Shown here: positions 1 through 8,634 of the stretch, piece by piece
Layout: each line of letters starts with the position of its first letter
Position numbering within the stretch: the first letter of the stretch is position 1
Assembly: GCA_963809385.1 (NCBI GenBank)
Contig: CAWEJL010000006.1
Coordinates: forward strand, 254,545 to 318,544
Length of the DNA: 64,000 nucleotides
From: JAKAIY01 sp963809385
GTDB lineage: Bacteria > Chloroflexota > Ktedonobacteria > Ktedonobacterales > JADMIN01
Direction of reading: 5' to 3'
Program-made: the position numbers and the translations under genes
The notes under the pieces: generated by a model
Told to the model about the DNA's origin: nothing
The model's database searches: none
The model's input: only the letters and a program-made list of their open reading frames with translations

Positions 1-2
1 TG

Positions 3-1373
3 ATGGTGCTGATCGTCACGGCGGCGCTGTTCTACGTCAGCCCGTCGCTGGCGCTGGTGGCGATTAGCATCGCGCCGGTCTGCTTCGCCGTGGCGCTGGC
101 CTTCCGGCGCGTCGCGCGGACGACCACGCAGCGGGCGCGGCGGGCGCTGGCGAGCGTCAACGCGCTGGTGCAGGAGACGATGAGCGGCATCTCGGTCGCC
201 AAGAGCTTCCGCCAGGAGCGCGCGATCTACGGTGAGTTCGCGGTGGTCAATAAGCGCGCGTATGCGGTCAACCTGCGGCAGGGGCTGACGTTCAGCGCGA
301 TCTTCCCGCTGCTGAACACCATCGCCGGGCTGGGGACGGCGGCGGTGATCTACTTCGGCGGCCTCCAGGTGGCGTCGCATACGGTGACGCCCGGCGCGTG
401 GTACCTTTTCGTCCAGTCCATCGAGCTGTTCACCTTCCCGCTGACCAGCATCGCTTCGTTCTGGAGCCAGTTCCAGCAGGGCCTCGGCTCGGCGGAGCGC
501 GTCTTCGCTCTGGTGGACGCGACGCCGCGCGTGCGCCAGGAGGCGAGCGAGCCGGTGGGGCCGCTGCGCGGCGAGGTCGTCTTCGACCGCGTCAGCTTCG
601 CCTACAATCCCGCCGAACCGGTGCTGAGCGACTTCTCGCTGCGCATTCCGGCGGGGCAGACGGTGGCGCTGGTGGGCCATACTGGCGCGGGCAAGTCCAC
701 GCTCGCTAAGCTGGTGGCGCGGTTCTACGAGTTCCAGGCCGGGCGCATCCTGATCGATGGGCGCGACATCCGCACGCTGGATCTGACGGAGTACCGCCGC
801 CAGCTTGGGACCGTCCCGCAGCTGCCGTTCCTCTTCGATGGCACGGTGGCGGACAACATCCGCTACGTGCGCCCGGAGGCCAGCGAGGCGGAGGTGGAGG
901 ACGCGGCGCGGCGCGTGGGCGGCGGCGACTGGCTGGAGGCGCTGCCCAACGGGCTGGCGACGCAGGTGGGCGAGCTGGGTCACGGGCTGTCGCTGGGGCA
1001 GCGGCAACTGGTGGCGCTGGCGCGGCTGCTGCTGCAGCGCCCGGCGATCCTGGCGCTGGACGAAGCGACCGCCAGCGTGGACCCGCTGACCGAGGAGCTG
1101 ATCCAGGAGGGCCTGGATGAGGCGCTGACCGGCCGCACCGCGCTGGTGATCGCCCACCGCCTCTCGACCGTCAAGCGCGCCGACCGCATCCTCGTCCTCG
1201 ACCACGGCCACGTCGTCGAGGAGGGCACGCACGACGAGCTGCTGGCGCGCGGCGGGCGGTATGCCCAGCTGTACAATACCTTCTTCCGTCACCAGAGCGC
1301 GGACTACGTGCCCGGCAGCGGCTTCGTGGCGGTGAGCGCGGCGGTGGTGGCGGAAGAGGAGGCGACGGCGTAG
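3..1373 (+). CDS. ABC exporter half-transporter (5' end outside window)
   Basis: This is an inner-membrane ABC exporter subunit of the MsbA/ABCB type, with a fused membrane domain and ATPase. The gene is cut by the window edge, so roughly the first 130-150 residues are missing; the listed start is only the first visible Met. The visible part begins in the membrane domain (hydrophobic stretches near residues 1-30 and 95-160). A complete nucleotide-binding domain follows: Walker A GHTGAGKST near residue 225, signature LSLGQRQ near 329 (Leu in place of the usual second Gly), Walker B LALDEATAS near 350 and the switch His in VIAHRLST. Such subunits work as dimers, and a partner may lie upstream outside the window. 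The substrate cannot be deduced. Confidence 0.93.
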   Translation: MVLIVTAALFYVSPSLALVAISIAPVCFAVALAFRRVARTTTQRARRALASVNALVQETMSGISVAKSFRQERAIYGEFAVVNKRAYAVNLRQGLTFSAIFPLLNTIAGLGTAAVIYFGGLQVASHTVTPGAWYLFVQSIELFTFPLTSIASFWSQFQQGLGSAERVFALVDATPRVRQEASEPVGPLRGEVVFDRVSFAYNPAEPVLSDFSLRIPAGQTVALVGHTGAGKSTLAKLVARFYEFQAGRILIDGRDIRTLDLTEYRRQLGTVPQLPFLFDGTVADNIRYVRPEASEAEVEDAARRVGGGDWLEALPNGLATQVGELGHGLSLGQRQLVALARLLLQRPAILALDEATASVDPLTEELIQEGLDEALTGRTALVIAHRLSTVKRADRILVLDHGHVVEEGTHDELLARGGRYAQLYNTFFRHQSADYVPGSGFVAVSAAVVAEEEATA

Positions 1374-1397
1374 GGGTCAGTAGCGTGGGCGCAGCGT

Positions 1398-1819
1398 TTA
1401 AAGAAAGGCGGCGCTGCTTCCTGATCCTGATCCTGATCCTGGCTGACTCCGCCCTCGCTTCACCAAAAGTGCGGAAGACCCCTTCCCTGGACACATACTG
1501 GGCGCGGTTACGAGTCGCGGCGTAGTAACCGCGCCGGTATTGATGATCCATACAGAGGCGCCAGCGGGTTTGTACCGTCTGGCGTTCGCAATAACCCTTC
1601 AATGATGTACTTTGCGCCATGTGGGGTGATCGCGGCAAGAGCCACTTCGTGCGAAGCCGCATGCGCGAGCAGCGCATGCCGGAGAAGCTCCCATCGCGCG
1701 AGCGTAAAACCAAACGCGGCGAAGAATGCAGCTTTCCCCTCAGAGCGTTCCTTGGAGAGCAAATAAGCGGGTACTTTTCGCTCTTCGACCAGCGCATTTT
1801 GGAGATAGGGCAATCGCAT
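1398..1819 (-). pseudogene. DUF6883-like small protein, frameshifted
   Basis: The ATG at 1819 follows a plausible ribosome site (gggggaatgcggc). The first ~90 residues match my memory of the DUF6883 family: an MRLP start, a K-x-x-x-YLL motif, GKAAFFAAFGF, and HGAKYIIEG followed by PDG. The frame then ends at a stop near 1508. The other half of the family signature, VWIINTG and TPRLVTA, continues in the next frame from about 1565. A single-base indel near 1565 therefore splits the gene. DUF6883 proteins are often small accessory proteins next to toxin-antitoxin-like genes, but no DUF4926-type partner is visible. It could be a real pseudogene or a sequence error. Confidence 0.6.
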
Positions 1820-2194
1820 GCCGCATTCCCCCAGCTATCTGTTTCTCCGCTAGGCGACTTTGCATTGTAACGCCTTCACAGCTGGCGTCAGTTAGCAACG
1901 TGTATCATGCGGCTGGTTCTCCGTCGGACGAGCTTGGATGTGGTTCTCCGCATAGAAGGGTACGCGCGCGGCTTTGCCATATACAGCGCCCCACACCAGG
2001 CGGCATCTACTCGAAGCGACCAACAGGCAGGCTGGCCAGTGGCGTAGGTGAGCGCTGCTCCATGGCTGCCCGCCGCATCGCGCCCCTACGCCGCCAGGGA
2101 AAGCTAGTCGAATGGGCGGGCGCCTGGTGGGCAGGCGCGCGCTATGATCTCCTCTGGAGGCTGGAGCAGCCTTACGTCACGCGGAGGAGACAAT

Positions 2195-2602
2195 ATGAGC
2201 GGGCCGGGCAACTATAACCAGCAGGTCATCGAGATGTTTCGCGCCAATGGTGGCGTCGTTTCCGGGCCGAACCGGTTGATCCTGCTCACGACGACGGGCG
2301 CGAAGAGCGGGCAGCCACGCACGACGCCAATCGCCTACTCGACCGACGGCGACCGCCTCGTCATCGCCGCCTCCAAGGGGGGCGCGCCCACTAACCCCGA
2401 TTGGTATTACAACCTGCTGGCCAACCCCATCGTCACCGTGGAGCTAGGCGCCGAGCGCTTCCAGGCCCGCGCCAGCGTCGCGGAAGATGGCGAGCGCGAG
2501 CGGCTGTACACGCGTCATGCCGAGCTCATGCCGGGATTCGCGGAGTATCTCCAGAAGACGGAGCGGAAGATTCCCGTCGTGCTGCTGGAGCGGCTTCCCT
2601 AG
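2195..2602 (+). CDS. Deazaflavin-dependent nitroreductase family protein
   Basis: A 135-residue protein of the DDN/DUF385 family, small split-barrel proteins that bind F420 (in some members FMN or haem) and reduce quinones or nitro compounds. The family hallmark is visible: LILLTTTGAKSGQPRTTPI near residues 25-45, then PDWYYNLLANP and VTVEL. The start at 2195 is chosen because GCGGAGGAGA sits just upstream; the longer upstream frame has no such site. The gene stands alone between a decayed DUF6883 gene and a divergent flavoprotein. A degraded copy of its 3' half lies at 4363-4523. The substrate is unknown. Confidence 0.88.
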   Translation: MSGPGNYNQQVIEMFRANGGVVSGPNRLILLTTTGAKSGQPRTTPIAYSTDGDRLVIAASKGGAPTNPDWYYNLLANPIVTVELGAERFQARASVAEDGERERLYTRHAELMPGFAEYLQKTERKIPVVLLERLP

Positions 2603-2639
2603 CGCATTGCCACCCCGCTCCCGCTCCACTTGCGCGTCG

Positions 2640-4298
2640 CTACACGACCGCCTTCGCCGCCGCGCGGCCCGCTGTGCGCCCGGAGAAGAGGCAGCCGCCG
2701 AGGAAGGAGCCTTCCAGCGCGCTGTAGCCGTGCATGCCGCCGCCGCCGAAGCCCGCCACCTCGCCCGCCGCGTAGAGGCCGGGAACCGCCTGGCCGTCCG
2801 CGCCGAGGACGCGCGCGGAGAGGTCGGTCTCCAGCCCGCCCAGCGTCTTGCGCGTCAGGATGTGCAGCCGCACGGCGATCAGCGGGCCAGCCGCCGGGTC
2901 CAGCAGGCGGTGCGGCGGCGCGGTGCGGATCAGGCGGTCGCCCAGGTAGTGACGCGCGCCGCGGATGTGGGCGATCTGCGAGTCCTTGGTGAAGGGGTTG
3001 GCGATCTCGCGGTCGCGCGCGACCACCTCGCGCTCCACCGCCGCCCGGTCGAGCAGCGGCTCCTCTGTCAGCGCGTTCATGCCCGCGACCAGCTCCGGCA
3101 GCGTGCGCGCAACGATGAAGTCCGCGCCGCGCTCCTTGAACGCCTCCACCGGGCCAGTCGCTTTGCGGCCAGTGGCGCGGCCCAGGACCTGCCGCCAGCT
3201 CCTGTTGGTCAGGTCGGGATTCTGCTCGGAGCCGGAGAGCGCGAACTCCTTCTTGATGATCTTCTGCGTCAGGATAAACCAGCTATAGTCGTAGCCTGTG
3301 CGCCGCAGGTAGGCCAGCGTGGCCATCGTATCGAATCCTGGGTAGAGCGGGACGGGCAGCCGCTGGCCGCGCGCGTCGAGCCAGAGCGAGGACGGGCCGG
3401 GCAGGATGCGGATGCCGTGGCGGCTCCAGATGGGGCTCCAGTTCTGGATGCCCTCGGTGTAGTGCCACATGCGGTCGGGATTGATGATGCGCCCGCCCGC
3501 CGCCTCGGTGATCGCCAGCATGCGCCCGTCCACATGCTCCGGCACGCCAGAGAGCATCGTCGCGGGCGGGGTCCCCAGCCGCTCCGGCCAGTTGCGGCGG
3601 ACGAGGTCGTGGTTGGCGCCGATGCCGCCGGAGGTGACGATCACCGCCTGCGCGCGGATGGTGAAGTCGCCTGTCACCACGCGCGAGCTCGCCTGCCCGC
3701 GCTCGATGACGCTCGGCTCCAGGATGTCGCCGTGGACGCCATCCACCGCGCCATTCGTGACGGTCAGGTCGTTCACGCGATGGCGGAACCTGAAGGTGAG
3801 CAGACCGCGCTTCTCCGCCGCGCGGACGCGCCGGATGAACGGCTCCAGCACGCCCGGCCCCGTGCCCCAGGTGATGTGGAAGCGCGGGACAGAGTTGCCA
3901 TGTCCGGTGGCGTTACCGCCGCCGCGCTCGGCCCAGCCGACGACGGGAAACCAACGCATGCCCTGCTTCGCCAACCACTCCCGCTTCTCGCCAGCGGCGA
4001 AGGCGACGTAGGCCTCGGCCCATTGACGCGGCCAGCGATCCTCCGGGCGGTCGAAGGCCGCCGCGCCCAGCCAGTCCTGCAGGGCGAGGTCGGGGGAGTC
4101 GCGGATACCCATGCGGCGCTGCTCCGGCGAATCCACAAAGAACAGTCCGCCGAAGGACCAGAACGCCTGCCCGCCGAGGCTCTGCTCCGGCTCCTGCTCG
4201 ACGACGATGACACGCCTGCCGGCGTCCGTCAGCTCCGCCGCCGCTACCAGGCCCGCCAGCCCCGCGCCTACGATCACCACGTCCGCATCGAGCGCCAT
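2640..4298 (-). CDS. FAD-binding dehydrogenase (flavocytochrome c / KstD-like)
   Basis: A 552-residue flavoprotein. The N-terminus has the dinucleotide-binding motif VVIVGAGLAGLVAAAEL followed by the acidic end of strand 2 (VVEQE). The C-terminus has the second FAD motif, GLYAAGEVAGFGGGGMHG. The order and length fit the FAD-dependent dehydrogenases related to 3-ketosteroid dehydrogenase and fumarate reductase flavoprotein subunits (FAD_binding_2). No heme or Fe-S partner gene is adjacent, so electrons probably go to a soluble acceptor. The substrate is not predictable from sequence. Confidence 0.85.
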   Translation of the reverse strand: MALDADVVIVGAGLAGLVAAAELTDAGRRVIVVEQEPEQSLGGQAFWSFGGLFFVDSPEQRRMGIRDSPDLALQDWLGAAAFDRPEDRWPRQWAEAYVAFAAGEKREWLAKQGMRWFPVVGWAERGGGNATGHGNSVPRFHITWGTGPGVLEPFIRRVRAAEKRGLLTFRFRHRVNDLTVTNGAVDGVHGDILEPSVIERGQASSRVVTGDFTIRAQAVIVTSGGIGANHDLVRRNWPERLGTPPATMLSGVPEHVDGRMLAITEAAGGRIINPDRMWHYTEGIQNWSPIWSRHGIRILPGPSSLWLDARGQRLPVPLYPGFDTMATLAYLRRTGYDYSWFILTQKIIKKEFALSGSEQNPDLTNRSWRQVLGRATGRKATGPVEAFKERGADFIVARTLPELVAGMNALTEEPLLDRAAVEREVVARDREIANPFTKDSQIAHIRGARHYLGDRLIRTAPPHRLLDPAAGPLIAVRLHILTRKTLGGLETDLSARVLGADGQAVPGLYAAGEVAGFGGGGMHGYSALEGSFLGGCLFSGRTAGRAAAKAVV

Positions 4299-4362
4299 CT
4301 ATCAGCCTCCCCTGTCGCGCCAGCCACTGTATCGGGAGGATGATACCAGATGTGGCGCGACA

Positions 4363-4523
4363 ATCACCGCCTCCAACGCCAAGAGCCGCCCGCCCGCCTC
4401 AATCCGCTGGCCAATCCCAGCGTCACAGTGGAGCCAGGCGCTGAACGCATCCCGGCCTGCGCCAGCGTCGCGGACAAAGGCGAGCGCGAGCGGCTGTATG
4501 CGCATCACACCGAACTCATGCCG
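4363..4523 (+). pseudogene. Remnant of a deazaflavin-dependent nitroreductase gene
   Basis: This stretch translates (frame starting 4398) to PLANPSVTVEPGAER, CASVADKGERERLYAHH and ELMP. These correspond segment by segment to LLANPIVTVELGAER, RASVAEDGERERLYTRH and ELMP in the intact gene at 2195-2602. Weaker similarity (ITAS against IAAS) begins in another frame at 4363. The start and end of the gene are gone. It is a decayed tandem paralogue separated from the intact copy by the flavoprotein gene. Confidence 0.8.
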
Positions 4524-4652
4524 GTTTTACGCACGGATGCGCAAATGGCGCCGTTGATGCGCGCGCGATGTGGCTCATGCGAGACGCCCCACTTTGAACG
4601 GCAAAGGCGCGGAGGCGTCACAGCGCGTATCAGGCATAGGAGGAGAGCTAGC

Positions 4653-5093
4653 ATGACAGTACAGGAGAACGCGGCTATCGCGCGCGCTGACGTCGAACTG
4701 TACAACAAGCGCGACCTGGATGGGATCGCCGCGCTCGCCAGCGCGGACGCGGAGCTCATCGACGTCGCGACCGGCCAGACCTTGCGCGGCCCCGCGGGCA
4801 GCCGCCAGTATTCCCAGGGGTTCATGACGGCCTTCCCTGACAGCACGTGCGAGATCATCAGTGTGGTCGCGGACGAGCGGCGCGCCGTTGTGGAGTTCTG
4901 GGGGCGCGGGACACACACCGGCCCACTGGTTACTCCCGCTGGCACGCTTCCGCCGACGGGACGCAAGGCCGAGGTGCGCTTCTGCCAGGTTTTGGAAATC
5001 CAGGGCGGGAAGATCACGCGGATGAGGAGCTACTGGGATCTGAATACCATGATGACCCAGCTCGGTTTGGTCCCCGAGGCCGCGCACCCATAA
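4653..5093 (+). CDS. SnoaL-like / ester cyclase family protein
   Basis: A 146-residue protein with the NTF2-like fold signature of SnoaL-type proteins. It has an N-terminal helix with NKRDLDGIAAL, a mid-region FPDSTCEI segment, then VVEFWGRGTHTGPL and a C-terminal QVLEIQGGKITRMRSYWD. AGGAGAG lies 6 bases before the ATG at 4653, which fixes the start. Members are small cyclases, isomerases or dehydratases, or binding proteins; the activity here is not deducible. It stands alone, with no polyketide genes nearby. Confidence 0.82.
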   Translation: MTVQENAAIARADVELYNKRDLDGIAALASADAELIDVATGQTLRGPAGSRQYSQGFMTAFPDSTCEIISVVADERRAVVEFWGRGTHTGPLVTPAGTLPPTGRKAEVRFCQVLEIQGGKITRMRSYWDLNTMMTQLGLVPEAAHP

Positions 5094-5254
5094 TCCTCGC
5101 CAGCCTTTACCCTACCGGCTTCACCATACAGCCGCTCCCGCCGGGCGCATACGCCTGACGGAGAGCGGCTGCGTCGCGCGTAGCGCTCGTTGAGCGGCGG
5201 CGCGTGGTTGTGCGGCCCCGCCAGCCCTGTCTTCAAGCGGACTCGCACGGCGGC

Positions 5255-5413
5255 TGCCAGGGCGGGGCGCAGGTGGACTATTACGATGTCAGCGGCGGCC
5301 ACGTCTGGCCCGACGGCTTCCAGTATCTGCCCGCCGCGCTCATCGGCAAGACCAGCCGCAACCTCGACGCCAGCGTGACTATCTGGCGATTCTTCGCGGG
5401 CTACCATCGCTAA
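5255..5413 (+). pseudogene. 3' remnant of a PHB-depolymerase-like esterase
   Basis: The frame ending at 5413 reads CQGGAQVDYY, then SGGHVWPDG, YLPAALIGKTSR, LDAS, IWRFFAGYHR and stop. A GGH-WP-G motif followed by T-S-R-x-x-D-A-S and I-W-x-FF is the C-terminal end of LpqC/PhaZ-type polyhydroxybutyrate depolymerase-like esterases, including the catalytic His. The rest of the gene (lipase box and Asp) is absent: the preceding ~150 bases show no matching frame. It is therefore a gene tail left by a deletion or rearrangement. Confidence 0.7.
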
Positions 5414-5601
5414 TGAAAGGTACAGGGGATCGTGACAAGGGAACTGCGATAGCGCACAATGAACATAATGAAATGCCCCACGCAAAGGACACTGGTTGAC
5501 CGTCATCGTGTTGAGACGCGACGGCGCGCGTATTCAGGAATCCACAAGCGAGGACGTCGCGGGAATCTGGCAGTGTATCCGCACAGGAGGGTGAAGGACC
5601 G

Positions 5602-6027
5602 ATGGGACGCCGCTGGAGATGGTGGGTAGTCGCGCTTGTCGTTGTGGTCGTTCTGTTGGCGGGGTTCGCATGGGGCGCGGCGCAGCCGTGGACGGCCAAT
5701 CACTTTGGGTATGCGCTGGCGGGCCGGGATGGCCTGCCGACCTACGTCTTTATGAATGGCCGGCGCTATCACTCGGCGCAGGTGTGCGCTGGCGCGGGCT
5801 GGTGTCAGGCAGACCGGGAAATGCAGAACATTCCGCGTTGCTACACCCAGGCGGACCTGAGCGGGCGAGGCGCATGGCCGCTCGAAACGGCGGGGACGAT
5901 GTTCACCCTGTTCGGCGCCCAGCGCGCGCTGCTGGTTCCAACAGGGAGCCGCGGCCTCACAAGCACGATCATCATCGCCGATGGTCTGAACTGTTATGTG
6001 CAGTATGGCCTGGAGGGCTCGCCGTAG
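5602..6027 (+). CDS. Secreted or membrane-anchored hypothetical protein
   Basis: A 141-residue protein I do not recognise. It starts with an Arg-rich MGRRWR, then one strong hydrophobic helix (residues ~8-26), which suggests an uncleaved anchor or signal peptide. The remaining ~110 residues are polar and carry four Cys, which could form disulfides outside the cell. GGAGGGTGAAGG precedes the ATG at 5602. It is transcribed alone, and its stop is 8 bases from the end of the convergent methyltransferase. Confidence 0.65.
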   Translation: MGRRWRWWVVALVVVVVLLAGFAWGAAQPWTANHFGYALAGRDGLPTYVFMNGRRYHSAQVCAGAGWCQADREMQNIPRCYTQADLSGRGAWPLETAGTMFTLFGAQRALLVPTGSRGLTSTIIIADGLNCYVQYGLEGSP

Positions 6028-6034
6028 CCCGCTC

Positions 6035-6634
6035 TCAGCGGGCGGCGACGGTGGCCAGGATGAGTGGGTAGACCACGCCCCGCTGCCGCTCGATGCGCAG
6101 CCCGGCGGCGGCGAAGATGCGCTGGCGGGCTGCGGCGGGCTGGGCGTGCTCGTGGAGGCCGAGCCAGGCCAGCGCGCGCGGCGGGGCGAAATCGGCGAGG
6201 ATGAAGTGGCCGCCGGGGCGCAGCACGCGGGCAATCTCACGCACGCCCGCCGCGTGGTCGCGCCAGTGGTGGAATGACAGCGTGCTGAAGACCAGATCAA
6301 CGCTGGCATCGGGCAGGGGCAGCGATTCGGCGAGGCCGCGAAGGATGGTGGCGTCAGGGGTCAGACGCCGCGCGACATTCACCATGCCCTCGGCGGGATC
6401 AACGCCGGTGAGCTGGACGCCCGGCCAGCGGGTCGCCGCGGCGCGTAGCAGGCGCCCCGTGCCGCAGCCCACATCCAGCACGCTCGCGGGCGCGGGCAGC
6501 GGCGCGGCGAGGTCGAGCACGGCGTTGTGGACGCGAGCGAAGAGGAAGCGCTGCATCCACGAGCGCTCATAGTTCCGCGACCACTGCTCGAACTGCTGGA
6601 CATCAGGGGTCTGGTATGCGGTGTCGGATGGCAT
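6035..6634 (-). CDS. Class I SAM-dependent methyltransferase
   Basis: A 199-residue Methyltransf_11-type enzyme. Motif I is VLDVGCGTGRLL, the acidic residue after strand 2 is in TGVDPAEGM, and the motif III region is LPLPDASVDLVFS, then VLRPGGHFILADF. The start at 6634 (MPSDTAYQ) is chosen over the longer frame from 6694 because the extra 20 residues look unlike the family; the ribosome site is weak either way. These features fit a small-molecule methyltransferase of the UbiE/arsenite-methylase superfamily, but the substrate cannot be named. Confidence 0.85.
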   Translation of the reverse strand: MPSDTAYQTPDVQQFEQWSRNYERSWMQRFLFARVHNAVLDLAAPLPAPASVLDVGCGTGRLLRAAATRWPGVQLTGVDPAEGMVNVARRLTPDATILRGLAESLPLPDASVDLVFSTLSFHHWRDHAAGVREIARVLRPGGHFILADFAPPRALAWLGLHEHAQPAAARQRIFAAAGLRIERQRGVVYPLILATVAAR

Positions 6635-6823
6635 GGGCGCCCTCGATTCTGGCGGGCCTAGCCGGTCACGCGTTGAACATATCACCCTGCGCACGATGGC
6701 GCCAGTGTCGCGCGCATAACGCGGTCGCTCCTATGGCTGGCGGCGGTGTGAGCGCGCGCGGTACACTGCATGGGGCTGGCGCGCGGGCGCTGGCGGGCAA
6801 GATGTAGGGGGCGCTGACCAACG

Positions 6824-7069
6824 ATGCGCGTGCGGATACGCTATTTCGCCTCGCTGCGTGAGGCGGCGGGGCTGGCGGATGAGGCGCTCGATCTGCCGGA
6901 GGGCGCCACCGTCGGGCAGGCGCGCGCGCTGCTGGCGGAGCGACGGCCCGCGCTGGCCGCGCCGCTCGCGCCGTGCATGGCGGCCATCAACCAGCGCTAT
7001 GTGACGGCGGATGCGCCGCTGACAGAAAACGACGAGCTGGTGTTCATCCCACCGCTGGGGGGAGGCTGA
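6824..7069 (+). CDS. moaD: Molybdopterin synthase small subunit (sulfur carrier)
   Basis: An 81-residue beta-grasp protein ending in Gly-Gly (FIPPLGGG), the C-terminal tail that is thiocarboxylated and delivers sulfur to precursor Z. The N-terminus VRIRYFASLREAAG and the segment NDELVFIPP are typical of MoaD. It lies directly upstream of moaE, with 2 bases between stop and start. No other molybdenum cofactor gene is in the window. Confidence 0.93.
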   Translation: MRVRIRYFASLREAAGLADEALDLPEGATVGQARALLAERRPALAAPLAPCMAAINQRYVTADAPLTENDELVFIPPLGGG

Positions 7070-7071
7070 GC

Positions 7072-7512
7072 GTGACTGAGCAATCCACCGGAGGGCCGGT
7101 CATCCGCATCACCCGCGAGCCGCTGGACGCCGAGGCGATCCGCGCGCTGGAGGCGGCGGTGACGACTCCTGGCGCGGGCGGCGTCGTCACGTTCGCCGGA
7201 GTCGTGCGCGACAACGCGCGCGGCAAGCGCGTGCGCTCGCTGGAGTATGACGCTTACCCGGAGATGGCCGAGCGCCAGATGGGCGAGATCGCCGCCGAGG
7301 TGGCGCGCCGCTGGCCGGAGTGCGGGCTGGCGATGGTCCACCGCATCGGGCCGATGGCGATTGGCGAGGCGAGCGTCGTGATCGTCGCCGCCTGCCCGCA
7401 CCGCGCCGAGGCCTTCGAGGCCTGCCGCTACGCGATAGATACGCTCAAGGCGAACGTGCCGATCTGGAAGAAAGAGTTCTACGAAGACGGCGAGGCGTGG
7501 GTCGAAGGCTAG
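7072..7512 (+). CDS. moaE: Molybdopterin synthase catalytic subunit
   Basis: The 146-residue large subunit of molybdopterin synthase. Family segments are visible: GGVVTFAGVVRD, LEYDAYPEMAE, VHRIGPMAIGEASV, and the C-terminal VPIWKKEFYEDG, which holds the conserved lysines near the active site. The GTG start at 7072 is used because the GGGGGGAGG at the end of moaD is a strong ribosome site and the coding begins immediately after moaD, implying translational coupling. Confidence 0.94.
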   Translation: MTEQSTGGPVIRITREPLDAEAIRALEAAVTTPGAGGVVTFAGVVRDNARGKRVRSLEYDAYPEMAERQMGEIAAEVARRWPECGLAMVHRIGPMAIGEASVVIVAACPHRAEAFEACRYAIDTLKANVPIWKKEFYEDGEAWVEG

Positions 7513-7548
7513 CAAGAGGTGGCGGGCGGCGTGGCCCAGCAATGGTCC

Positions 7549-7700
7549 GGCGAATAATTCGCGCCTGAAGGCCTGCGGCCACAACGTCCGCCTGCGCGGG
7601 ACGCACGTTCGGCGGGATGCGGACCCGCGCAGGCGGGTCTCGTGGCGGCGCGAGCCGCCTTCAGGCGCGGTTGCAACCGCCCGCGCCGTCAGGAGAAAAC
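7549..7700. repeat. Family A dispersed palindromic element
   Basis: The gap between moaE and purQ is filled by a family A copy. It opens with 'attcgcgcctgaaggcctg' and contains the core 'acaacgtccgcctgcgcggg'. It closes with 'cgccttcaggcgcggtt', the reverse complement of the opening arm, so the whole piece can fold. A closely related copy is at 31588-31752. No ORF is supported here. Confidence 0.75.
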
Positions 7701-7705
7701 AAGCG

Positions 7706-8425
7706 ATGAAATTCGGGGTGGTCGTGTTCCCCGGCACCTGGAGCGATAAAGATACGTTGCGCGTCCTGGGCCCGATCATGGGGCAGGAGGCTGTGCCGAT
7801 CTGGCATGAAGACACCGACCTGCAGGGCTGTGACGCGGTGATCCTGCCGGGCGGCTTCTCGTATGGCGACTACCTACGCGCCGGGGCCATCGCGCGCTTC
7901 GCCCCGGTGATGGGCGCGATCAAGTCGTTCACCGAGCGCGGCGGGCTGGCGCTGGGCATCTGCAACGGCTTCCAGATTCTGCTGGAGGCGGGACTGCTGC
8001 CAGGCGCCATGCGGCGCAACGCTAGCCTGGAGTTCCGCTGCCAGTGGACCAATCTGCGCGTCGAGAACGCGGACACGCCCTTCACCCGGCTGATGTCGCG
8101 CGGACAGGTGATCCGCGTGCCCGTCTCGCATGGCGAGGGCAACTACTACGCCGATGACGCGACGCTCGACGCGCTGGAGGCTAGCAACGGCGTCCTCTTC
8201 CGCTACAGCGAGCCGAACGGGACAATCACCGACGCCGCCAACCCTAATGGCTCGCGGCGCAACATCGCTGGCATCATCAACCCCGCGCGCACCGTGGCGG
8301 CGATGATGCCCCATCCGGAACGCTGCGGCGAGGCGCTGCTGGGCGGTGAGGATGGCAAGCTGGTCTTCGGCTCGATGATCGCCGCGCTGACCGAGAAACG
8401 CGAGCGCCAGACGGTCGCGAGCTAA
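7706..8425 (+). CDS. purQ: Phosphoribosylformylglycinamidine synthase, glutaminase subunit
   Basis: A 239-residue class I glutamine amidotransferase that supplies ammonia to PurL in step 4 of purine synthesis. The nucleophile Cys86 lies in LALGICNGFQ and the partner residues in PHPE (His203, Glu205). The N-terminus has the PurQ-specific FPGTWSDKDT and PGGFSYGDYLRAGA. AGGAGAAA precedes the ATG. purS and purL are not adjacent, so the gene is separated from the rest of the purine pathway. Confidence 0.96.
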   Translation: MKFGVVVFPGTWSDKDTLRVLGPIMGQEAVPIWHEDTDLQGCDAVILPGGFSYGDYLRAGAIARFAPVMGAIKSFTERGGLALGICNGFQILLEAGLLPGAMRRNASLEFRCQWTNLRVENADTPFTRLMSRGQVIRVPVSHGEGNYYADDATLDALEASNGVLFRYSEPNGTITDAANPNGSRRNIAGIINPARTVAAMMPHPERCGEALLGGEDGKLVFGSMIAALTEKRERQTVAS

Positions 8426-8595
8426 GCGGCGCGGCCTTGCACGGCCGGCGCACGGACGGTGCGAGCCAGGAGGCGCGGCCTTGAAAGGTCGGCGCACGGT
8501 ACGGTGACGAGCTAAGCGGCGCGGCCTTGAAAGGCCGGCGCACGGAACGAGGGGGATACATCCCCAGGCCGTTCAAGGCTGGGAGGCGGAGGCCA
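8424..8595. repeat. Cluster of family B REP-like repeats
   Basis: Three copies in a row of 'gcgcggccttgaaaggccgg' type, each followed by 'cgcacgg', at about 8427, 8475 and 8517, with a fourth partial inverted copy near 8568 (gttcaaggct). The core ggccttgaaaggcc is a palindrome that would form a small hairpin. The first copy starts immediately after the purQ stop. Confidence 0.8.
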
Positions 8596-8634
8596 TCGCC
8601 TACCATATATATGAAGAATATGAGGAGCCAGCGT

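Noticed and set aside
2487..4343. Very long plus-strand open frame opposite the FAD dehydrogenase
   Set aside because: It is the antisense shadow of a clear flavoprotein gene; its product is Arg/Ala-rich with no motifs.
8424..8595. CRISPR array from regularly spaced repeats
   Set aside because: Only three or four short palindromic units, which recur scattered through the window, as REP elements do.
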